DNA from: Candidatus Gastranaerophilales bacterium
Lineage (GTDB): Bacteria > Cyanobacteriota > Vampirovibrionia > Gastranaerophilales > Gastranaerophilaceae
Length of the DNA: 8,228 nt
NCBI GenBank assembly: GCA_944323945.1
Contig: CALUUL010000067.1
Span: 1 to 8,228 of the forward strand
Direction: 5' to 3'
The translations under genes were made by a program, and so were the position numbers. This document shows positions 1 through 5,308 of the stretch, in pieces; the first letter of the stretch is position 1; every line of letters starts with the position of its first letter. The notes under the pieces are model-generated. The model was not told the DNA's origin, searched no databases, and saw nothing but the letters and a program-made list of their open reading frames with translations.

Positions 1-71
1 AATTGGTAGACGCACTTGACTTAGGATCAAGCGCCTTCGGCATGGGAGTTCGAGTCTCTTCACGCCCACCA
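1..71 (+). tRNA. tRNA-Leu(UAG), 5' end missing
   Basis: Reads CUA (and, by wobble, other CUN) leucine codons. The anticodon stem is 15-19 paired with 27-31. Its 7-base loop 20-26 has anticodon TAG at 22-24. A long class II variable arm (GCC 33-35 / GGC 39-41 with a TTC loop) is typical of leucine tRNAs. The T arm has stem 44-48/56-60 with two G-U pairs and loop TTCGAGT 49-55. The 3' acceptor strand CACGCCC is at 61-67, the discriminator A at 68 and an encoded CCA at 69-71. The window begins inside the D arm, so the 5' acceptor strand (expected GGGCGTG) and about a dozen bases lie upstream. The 3' part from 54 is repeated exactly at 242, as described under the repeats. Confidence 0.95.
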
Positions 72-107
72 TATTATAGAAAGACAATAACTTAAGTTAT
101 TGTCTTT
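54..107 (+). repeat. Direct repeat copy 1: tRNA-Leu 3' end plus terminator (54 bp)
   Basis: This stretch contains the last two T-loop bases, the 3' T-stem strand, the acceptor strand with CCA, an 8-base spacer and the whole terminator palindrome. It is identical base for base to 242-295 (offset 188). Identity stops at 53/241 on the left and 108/296 on the right. The placement inside a tRNA 3' end is the classic position of an att core of a tRNA-targeting integrase; that interpretation is inferred. Confidence 0.95.
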
Positions 108-112
108 TTTTT
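80..112 (+). terminator. Rho-independent terminator of tRNA-Leu
   Basis: Bases 80-107 form a perfect palindrome: 14 bp on each side of the centre at 93/94, with the core CTTAAG. A run of T follows to 112. The stem is mostly A/T with a few G-C pairs. It lies 8 bases after the tRNA CCA end, as expected for a tRNA transcript terminator. The same palindrome recurs at 268-295. Confidence 0.85.
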
Positions 113-241
113 GTGAAAAAAGAGACGAGAACTCCACAAAACAAAGTTTTGTATAGAGTTCGGCGTGAGAGAGCAGAGGCTGAAATGGAGGAGGCGTAGA
201 GCCTTCGACAAGAAGTCGTTTATTGCGAACGAGCAAGAGAG
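108..241. mobile_element. Gene-less insert between tRNA-Leu 3'-end repeats (putative mini-element)
   Basis: This 134-bp segment lies between the two 54-bp repeats. By hand count 57 of 120 bases in 121-240 are G or C (47%), clearly above the surroundings. I see no credible coding sequence. A strong nested hairpin is at 129-161: GAACTC (129-134) pairs with GAGTTC (156-161), and ACAAAAC (136-142) pairs with GTTTTGT (146-152) around an AAA loop. A smaller hairpin is CGAC 206-209 / GTCG 215-218. The arrangement (repeat, insert, repeat at a tRNA 3' end) looks like a tiny integrated or decayed element. It could also encode a structured RNA. It shares the 8-mer aggctgaa (177-184) in opposite orientation with the tRNA-Asp insert (7759-7766), which by itself is weak. 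Confidence 0.45.
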
Positions 242-295
242 GTCTCTTCACGCCCACCATATTATAGAAAGACAATAACTTAAGTTATTGTCTTT
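242..295 (+). repeat. Direct repeat copy 2: displaced tRNA-Leu 3' end plus terminator (54 bp)
   Basis: An exact second copy of 54-107: partial T arm, acceptor 3' strand, CCA (257-259) and terminator palindrome (268-295). It has no tRNA 5' part, so it cannot form a tRNA. The palindrome at its right end lies 47 bases beyond the stop of the minus-strand TPR gene and could also stop transcription from that gene, although the T run on the minus side is short and broken. Confidence 0.95.
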
Positions 296-315
296 CTTAT
301 TGTTTTAAAGAATTA

Positions 316-350
316 TAGAATAAGATAATCTATCTATTATATTTATTCTA
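316..350 (-). terminator. Weak A/T hairpin overlapping the TPR gene stop codon
   Basis: TAGAATAA at 316-323 is complementary to TTATTCTA at 343-350, with further imperfect A/T pairing inside. On the minus strand the second arm contains the TAA stop (343-345) of the TPR gene. It is A/T-only apart from one pair and has a poor T tail, so it is at best a weak terminator; the palindrome at 268-295 is the better candidate. Confidence 0.25.
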
Positions 351-2190
351 TATTTGCTAGTTTTTTGTATTTGTATGCTTTAATCTTATTATTTTTGTTG
401 ATGTATATATTGTATAAAATATTATATACATCAATTTTTTCTTGATCTTTATTTGTGTTATCTAATGCTTTTTCTGCATATTCAATTGCTTTATCATATT
501 GTTGATATTCATAAGAAAGATCTGCATTTATAAGATTTAATTTATAGTTAAATTCTTTATCAATTCCAATTTCTTGTTTATTATCAACAATTGAGTTTAT
601 TTCATTTAAAATCGTTTCAGATTCTTTAGTCAAGCCGGCAGCTTTATATATATTATATTTATCTAGTTTGCTTTTTAAAGTTTTTATATGATTTGTTCCC
701 AAAAGATTTTCTTTTATTTTATATGCATTATTAGCATATGCTATAGCTTGGTCAATTTTATCTGTCTCGATGTAGATATTTGCTAGATTAAAATATATGT
801 CTGCAACATCATCTGAATTTTCACCTTGTATATTTTTTATGATTGAAATAGCTTTTTCATAATATGATTTTGCTTTATCCATATCTTTTTCACTCTTAGC
901 TATGTCACCATAGATTTTGTATATTTCATTAAATTCATTGGCAGTTTCCGGTAAAACTTTTTTGTAACTTTCCATTGTTTTATCTAAATATATCTTGGCT
1001 TCTGCAAGATTGTTTGCTTCTTGTTTTATTTCTGCTGCTTTCTTTAAAAATTTGCTATATTGGTATGGTATATAGTCTTTTACCGGTTCGATTTTATCTA
1101 ATGCTTGTTGACAATATTCGTCTGCATCAGAAAGCTTTCCTAAATCTTTGTATAAATCAATTTGCTTATCTGCAAGAGTTAGGAACAATAGTGAATTTGA
1201 TGGTAAAGTGTTATAGAATTTGTTTATATTCTTAGCATATTTGTTAAACTTATTTAGATCTTTTTGTTCTTTGTAATAGTCCAAATATTGTTGAAGAATA
1301 TTTTGTTTTTGATATTCTTGACCATTTTTAGATATTAATTCTTTGTTTTCATCTAATAAAATTAATGCCTTGTCAAATTGTTTCATATCCAAATAATATT
1401 GGACTTTATTAATGTTAAATAGTATTTGTAATTCTGTTTGTTTTGGATTTTCAAAAGATTTTATTATTTCTTCTGCTTTATTTAATTCTTCTTTAAAAGC
1501 AACCATTTCTTGTTTTGTTTGATAATAACTTGCATTTAACATATGATACTCAAATAAGTTTGCATTCTGATTTTCCTTATCTTTTTGTATATCTTCATAA
1601 TATTTATCAATATACTTTTTTGCTTCTTTATAGTTTTTCATGTTTATATATATTTGGGCAATGTTTTTGTTTGCTGAAATATTATTTTCAACTTTATCTA
1701 ATGCTTCATTATAGTATTTTAGAGAATTATAATTTTCTTCAGTGCTTGAATAAAAATTTACATATCCTAATAGAATATTGTTTCTTAGATCCTGATTATC
1801 TTTGTTTAATTGATATATTTCATATACTTTATCCAAGTCTTTTTTTGCAAGATCAGGAATCATGATTGTAATATAGTATCTCGCTCTTGCAAGATAAGCG
1901 AAACCGGTTTGCGGATTAGCTTCTCCATAATATTTTGTAGATGCATTAATTAAATAATTTACAGTTTTTATTGCTTGTTCATAATCTTGAATATCTCTTT
2001 GTAAATAAAATAAAGTTTCTACCTGACTTAAGTAATCCTCAGAAAGATTAATCATATTATTTTCAATAACAGATTTTTTTACTTCATTTTCAGTTAAATT
2101 ATTCTGTGAAAATGCAGGAAGTATTGTAAAGATACAAGCTAATGTTAATACAAATATTTTTCTACCAGAATGAAAGTTTTTTAAATTCAT
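343..2190 (-). CDS. Exported tetratricopeptide-repeat protein (615 aa)
   Basis: Residues 1-28 form a Sec signal peptide: basic N-terminus with HSGRK, hydrophobic core FVLTLACIFTIL, then AFS before Q29 as a likely signal peptidase I site. There is no lipobox cysteine, so it is probably soluble and outside the cytoplasm. The rest is almost entirely alpha-helical with degenerate TPR units. The clearest are near 173-206 (N-IAQIYINMKNYKEAKKYIDK), 423-455 (IYGDIAKSEKDMDKAKSYYEKA), 463-498 (YFNLANIYIETDKIDQAIAYA), 547-580 (YQQYDKAIEYAEKALDN) and 586-613. Weaker ones lie near 60-90, 255-290 and 335-370. TPRs are protein-protein scaffolds; no catalytic domain is visible. The start is supported by AAGGAG (minus strand, 2196-2201) five bases before the ATG. 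It is transcribed divergently from the SLH envelope gene, which suggests an envelope-related role, but the specific function is unknown. Confidence 0.9.
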   Translation of the reverse strand: MNLKNFHSGRKIFVLTLACIFTILPAFSQNNLTENEVKKSVIENNMINLSEDYLSQVETLFYLQRDIQDYEQAIKTVNYLINASTKYYGEANPQTGFAYLARARYYITIMIPDLAKKDLDKVYEIYQLNKDNQDLRNNILLGYVNFYSSTEENYNSLKYYNEALDKVENNISANKNIAQIYINMKNYKEAKKYIDKYYEDIQKDKENQNANLFEYHMLNASYYQTKQEMVAFKEELNKAEEIIKSFENPKQTELQILFNINKVQYYLDMKQFDKALILLDENKELISKNGQEYQKQNILQQYLDYYKEQKDLNKFNKYAKNINKFYNTLPSNSLLFLTLADKQIDLYKDLGKLSDADEYCQQALDKIEPVKDYIPYQYSKFLKKAAEIKQEANNLAEAKIYLDKTMESYKKVLPETANEFNEIYKIYGDIAKSEKDMDKAKSYYEKAISIIKNIQGENSDDVADIYFNLANIYIETDKIDQAIAYANNAYKIKENLLGTNHIKTLKSKLDKYNIYKAAGLTKESETILNEINSIVDNKQEIGIDKEFNYKLNLINADLSYEYQQYDKAIEYAEKALDNTNKDQEKIDVYNILYNIYINKNNKIKAYKYKKLANIE

Positions 2191-2403
2191 AGTGACTCCT
2201 TTTGTTTTTTATACAACAGTATATATTCTTATAATTACCCAGACGAATGAAGATGTAACTATTTTGTGTATAGAAAATAAATAACTTTATAAAACTTCAC
2301 AAGAAAAGTAGATATTCTATCTTAAAACATGTTAAATTGGCAAAAAAAAATATGTTAGTTTTTTTATAACGAGATAGCAGAAAAGATTAAATTTTCTACA
2401 CCA

Positions 2404-2426
2404 TTAGGCGTAGTTTTATTGCCTAA
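2404..2426. promoter_or_regulatory. Inverted repeat overlapping the -35 box (candidate operator)
   Basis: TTAGGC at 2404-2409 and GCCTAA at 2421-2426 form a perfect 6-bp inverted repeat with an 11-base spacer, so the half-site centres are about 17 bp apart. The right arm covers the proposed -35 hexamer (2419-2424) of the SLH gene promoter. A dimeric regulator bound here would compete with RNA polymerase. Alternatively the repeat could arise by chance in A/T-rich DNA; no regulator gene is in the window. Confidence 0.35.
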
Positions 2427-2447
2427 AAAAATATTTTAACATATAAT
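2419..2447 (+). promoter_or_regulatory. Sigma-70 type promoter for the SLH-domain gene
   Basis: A -35 box TTGCCT (2419-2424) is separated by exactly 17 bases from a perfect -10 box TATAAT (2442-2447). The predicted transcription start is near 2454. This leaves a leader of about 48 bases that contains the GTGAGG Shine-Dalgarno sequence before ATG 2502. Confidence 0.7.
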
Positions 2448-2501
2448 TTTGTGTAAAGTGGAATAGTGAAAATAATTTTTTATAGTTTAAGTGAGGTTAA
2501 A

Positions 2502-3947
2502 ATGGATATTAGAAAAAATTTAACAACAATATTCTTTTCGGTGTTATTGTTGTTAACAAGTGTATCTATTGCATTCGCAAAGGATTACACTGATGTCCCC
2601 GATGATTACTGGGCTGCTGCAGAAATAGAAGATGTAGTAACAAAAAATATTGTCCCTTTATATGGTGATAATACATATCGACCATTAGATTCTGTAACAA
2701 GAGTTGATTGGACCGAATGGCTTTTAAGAGCATTAGGATTATCTCAGGCTCCTATTACTGCCGAACCAAACTATTCTGATGTTACCAAAGATACGTTTGG
2801 ATATCCTTCAATAGCAAGATCGGATCAATTTGGTTTGATTTATGGCTATACTGATGGTGAATTTAAGCCTCAAAGATATATTACTAAGGTTGAAACAGCA
2901 TCTATAATGAGTCATATTACTAAAGATACAGAAGTTGATACATCTGTATTGAATCAGTTTGCAGATTCAAAAGAAATTCCAGATTGGGGTGTTATTCCAT
3001 TTTCAAAAGCAATTAAATATGGTTTATATATAAATTATCCTTTAGAAACAGAATTGAATCCTAATAGAGAATTAAATAGAGCAGAGGCAGCTGTTCTTTT
3101 AGCTAGACTTATGAAAGCTTTAGATTTAGTTGTTCCAGATAAAAAAGCAGAGGAACCGATAGAAGAGCCTATTGCTCAAGAACCACAAGAATATATTCTT
3201 TCTGTTGAACATTTGGATACATATGGAAAAGCAGTTGTTGACAGAGTTAATATTACTAATTTAAGAAGAATCATTTTGGCAAAGAATGTCTTTAAAGTTT
3301 CTTTCCTAGAAAAATTTAATTCAACAAAAGCTCAAATTGGTGATGTTGTTCCTTTCTACTTTAAAAAGGATGTAGTAACAAAAGAAGGAACTCTAATTAT
3401 ACCTGCCAATACAAAATTATATGCAACAATAGAAGAACTTAGAGATAAAAAATGGGTTAACAAAAATGCAGAAGTATATTTACACTTTACAAAAATGGTT
3501 TTCCCAAATGGTCATGAGTATCCTTTTATTGCAAGAGTTTTAAACAATCAAGAAGGTGTATTAAGTGAAAATAAGTGGCTAAAACCTTTGGAGTATACAG
3601 TTGCAGGTGCTGCAATAGGAGGTGCCGCTATAGGACTTCCAATAGGTGCCGCTAACGATCGTTCTGGCGATGGTATGGCAATTGGATTTCCTGTAGGTGC
3701 AGGTGTTGGTCTTGCTGCAGGTTGGTTAACTCCAGGTGTAAACTTTAAAGCAAGTAAAGATGAAGATGTACTTGTTGAATTGAAAGTAGATTGCAGCTTG
3801 TATAATGATTATGTTCAACAATATTCAAATACAACAACTACAATTATTGATAGACCTGTTTCAAATACTACTCCTGTTGCTCCAGAAGTGGAAAATACAG
3901 AATCTGTTTCACCTTCAGATGAAACTGTTCCACAAGTTGCTCAATAG
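2502..3947 (+). CDS. SLH-domain envelope protein with glycine-zipper segment (481 aa)
   Basis: The ATG at 2502 is chosen over the in-frame GTG at 2466. GTGAGG (2491-2496) sits five bases before it, and translation from it yields a clean signal peptide (residues 1-26, cleavage after AFA). Three S-layer homology domains follow at about 27-80, 90-140 and 150-205, each opening with a (Y/F)-(S/T/A)-D motif. Such domains bind secondary cell-wall polymer or peptidoglycan and anchor proteins to the wall. After an acidic Pro-Glu linker (212-230), residues about 230-360 look beta-rich, with the pattern G-x-V-x-F, VIP-A-x-T-K-L and FPNGHEYPF. A glycine-zipper segment at 366-408 has small-residue spacing (AGAAIGGAAIG and GFPVGAGVGLAAG), suggesting membrane insertion or oligomerisation. 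The tail is Thr/Pro/Ser/Val-rich. This layout fits an outer-envelope anchor of a diderm such as Cyanobacteria/Melainabacteria; the exact function is not known. It is a single-gene unit ended by the hairpin at 3966-3997. Confidence 0.9.
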   Translation: MDIRKNLTTIFFSVLLLLTSVSIAFAKDYTDVPDDYWAAAEIEDVVTKNIVPLYGDNTYRPLDSVTRVDWTEWLLRALGLSQAPITAEPNYSDVTKDTFGYPSIARSDQFGLIYGYTDGEFKPQRYITKVETASIMSHITKDTEVDTSVLNQFADSKEIPDWGVIPFSKAIKYGLYINYPLETELNPNRELNRAEAAVLLARLMKALDLVVPDKKAEEPIEEPIAQEPQEYILSVEHLDTYGKAVVDRVNITNLRRIILAKNVFKVSFLEKFNSTKAQIGDVVPFYFKKDVVTKEGTLIIPANTKLYATIEELRDKKWVNKNAEVYLHFTKMVFPNGHEYPFIARVLNNQEGVLSENKWLKPLEYTVAGAAIGGAAIGLPIGAANDRSGDGMAIGFPVGAGVGLAAGWLTPGVNFKASKDEDVLVELKVDCSLYNDYVQQYSNTTTTIIDRPVSNTTPVAPEVENTESVSPSDETVPQVAQ

Positions 3948-3965
3948 TTATTAATTAAATTTATG

Positions 3966-3997
3966 AAAAAACCCTCGAATTATTTCGAGGGTTTTTT
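3966..3997 (+). terminator. Strong rho-independent terminator after the SLH gene
   Basis: CCCTCGAA (3972-3979) pairs with TTCGAGGG (3984-3991) around a TTAT loop. A6 on the left (3966-3971) and T6 on the right (3992-3997) extend the stem and provide the U tail. It begins 19 bases after the stop codon. Because the stem is flanked by A and T runs it can work in both directions, and it isolates the SLH gene from the next one. Confidence 0.95.
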
Positions 3998-3998
3998 C

Positions 3999-4027
3999 TT
4001 GTAAAACGTTGCTTTTCAATTTATAAT
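3999..4027 (+). promoter_or_regulatory. Sigma-70 type promoter placing the start of transcription at the ATG
   Basis: TTGTAA (3999-4004), a 17-base spacer and a perfect TATAAT (4022-4027) lie directly after the terminator of the preceding gene. With the -10 box at -12 to -7, the transcription start falls at 4034, which is the A of the HEAT gene's ATG. There is no purine-rich Shine-Dalgarno sequence between 4028 and 4033 or just upstream. Confidence 0.65.
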
Positions 4028-4033
4028 AGCAAT

Positions 4034-5269
4034 ATGAATGATTTAGATTTGTATTTGAAAGACATAATTTCAAAAGATAAAGATAAAGCGCAAAAAGCTG
4101 CTTCTTATTTGATTGAGACCGGCGACGTTAAATTGTTTCAAATGTTAGTTGAAAAAACTGATTTCCTTTTTGATTTTATTAGAAATAATATTTATAAATA
4201 TATAGAAGCAGCTGTGTCAAAAGAAAATTATTTGAATATTTTGAAGTTCTTTGACATATATTCTGTATATTATGATGATTTATTTGCAAGTATTTTGGCA
4301 AAACATGCAAGTCAGGATTTAACAGATGAAATTTTTGAAATGCTTGAGAAGGGAACCGATTCGCAGAAAATATATTCTGCAAAATATTTCTCTTATATTC
4401 CTGATACTGTTGCATTAGAATTGCTAAGTAAATATGCCTTTTCTGATAATGAATTATTAAGTTATAATTCCGCAGAAGCCCTTGGACAAATGCAGGATGA
4501 TATTTCTTTTGATATAGCTTTAAATAATCTTGAGTCTGACGATGATTTTGAAAAATTAAAAGCAGTTAGATTTTTTACCGCATATGGTAGGAATTATCCA
4601 TTTAATTCTATATTTAAAGCAATGAAGACATCTAAAATGCCTGAAAATATTGCAGGTCAAATTCCATATATGGAAAGCTTATTGAATTTATTAAATAATA
4701 CTGAATATATTAGTGATGTTTTAATAGTAATAGATAATATAATTGCAGGATATGGTGAGATACTGCCGATGTCTGATATATTTCAGTTTGAGCTTTTTGA
4801 AGTATTGGAATTCTTAATAAACTTGAATAAAGCTGAGAATGACAATTCCAGTAAAATTGCAGAAATTTTGCTTAGTGCTTATTCCAAATTTAGTATGTTT
4901 TGTGAAAATCAAGAGTATATTTTTGATGAAACCAAAGATACTAAATATGAAATTTCTTCTGTATTAAAGTTATTGCAGTTTCAAGGTGATAATTTCTGGA
5001 AATTACAAAAAACTTTTGTTTTAAATGAACTAAAAAAATCAAAAGATAATATTCATTCTGTTCTTCCGGTGATAGTTGAGTATAATTTAAGAGAAGCTAT
5101 TCCTAATTTAAAATTATTACTTGAATCTGTTGATGAGACTGTCAAATGTGAGGTTTTAACGTCGTTGAATTCTTTGAATGCACTTGATGGAATTAATTTT
5201 GATAAAATTATTTCGGAAATTAAAAATCCAAATATAAAGGCCGTTATAGAAAACATAAAGCCTAAGTGA
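4034..5269 (+). CDS. HEAT-repeat-like helical protein (411 aa)
   Basis: An all-helical, acidic, cytosolic protein with no signal peptide and no membrane segment. Helical pairs resembling HEAT/armadillo repeats are visible near 97-125 (ends SAKYFSYIPD), 127-155 (SYNSAEALGQM), 157-186 (KLKAVRFFTAYG) and 342-390 (EAIPNLKLLLESVDETVKCEVLTSL arrangement). Segments around 210-290 are more divergent. HEAT repeats bind partner proteins; no enzymatic motif is seen, so no specific function can be given. The ATG at 4034 is the first possible start after the promoter and lacks a Shine-Dalgarno sequence; the mRNA may be leaderless. The gene has its own promoter and ends inside the shared terminator hairpin, convergent with glyS. 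Base composition matches its neighbours. Confidence 0.85.
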   Translation: MNDLDLYLKDIISKDKDKAQKAASYLIETGDVKLFQMLVEKTDFLFDFIRNNIYKYIEAAVSKENYLNILKFFDIYSVYYDDLFASILAKHASQDLTDEIFEMLEKGTDSQKIYSAKYFSYIPDTVALELLSKYAFSDNELLSYNSAEALGQMQDDISFDIALNNLESDDDFEKLKAVRFFTAYGRNYPFNSIFKAMKTSKMPENIAGQIPYMESLLNLLNNTEYISDVLIVIDNIIAGYGEILPMSDIFQFELFEVLEFLINLNKAENDNSSKIAEILLSAYSKFSMFCENQEYIFDETKDTKYEISSVLKLLQFQGDNFWKLQKTFVLNELKKSKDNIHSVLPVIVEYNLREAIPNLKLLLESVDETVKCEVLTSLNSLNALDGINFDKIISEIKNPNIKAVIENIKPK

Positions 5270-5283
5270 TAAACTTAGGCTTT
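5257..5283. terminator. Bidirectional terminator between convergent HEAT gene and glyS
   Basis: AAAGCCTAAGT (5257-5267) pairs with ACTTAGGCTTT (5273-5283) around a 5-base loop. The stop codon TGA (5267-5269) of the HEAT gene lies at the top of the stem and loop. A T-rich tail (5281-5297) follows on the plus strand; on the minus strand the tail is also T-rich but broken. It lies 25 bases after the end of glyS, so it can serve both genes. Confidence 0.8.
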
Positions 5284-5308
5284 ATATTTTCTTTTTATTA
5301 TTAGTAAT

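Larger units (their letters stand above)
2191..2501. other. Divergent intergenic region between TPR and SLH genes
   Basis: This 311-bp A/T-rich spacer holds the ribosome binding site of the TPR gene (minus strand, 2196-2201). It also holds the plus-strand promoter 2419-2447 with an overlapping dyad and the SLH gene's Shine-Dalgarno at 2493-2496. On the minus strand several TATAAT-like hexamers exist (around 2218-2223, 2229-2234 and 2267-2272), but none has a convincing -35 partner, so I do not assign the TPR promoter. The stretch 2300-2400 contains no gene that I can support. Confidence 0.7.

Noticed and set aside
60..275. 71-codon open frame on the minus strand across the tRNA-Leu repeats
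   Set aside because: It lies across tRNA, terminator and repeat sequence, has no ribosome binding site and no protein-like composition.
80..295. CRISPR-like array from the repeated palindromes
   Set aside because: There are only two copies, they contain a tRNA 3' end, and the single spacer is 134 bp; this is not a CRISPR array.
2466..2501. Upstream GTG start for the SLH protein, 12 codons longer
   Set aside because: No ribosome binding site precedes it, it lies very near the predicted transcription start, and it would place extra residues before a complete signal peptide. ATG 2502 has GTGAGG at good spacing.
4179..4415. Minus-strand open frame inside the HEAT gene, and similar antisense frames in the TPR gene and glyS
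   Set aside because: They are shadows of the long real genes on the other strand, without ribosome binding sites or recognisable protein features.
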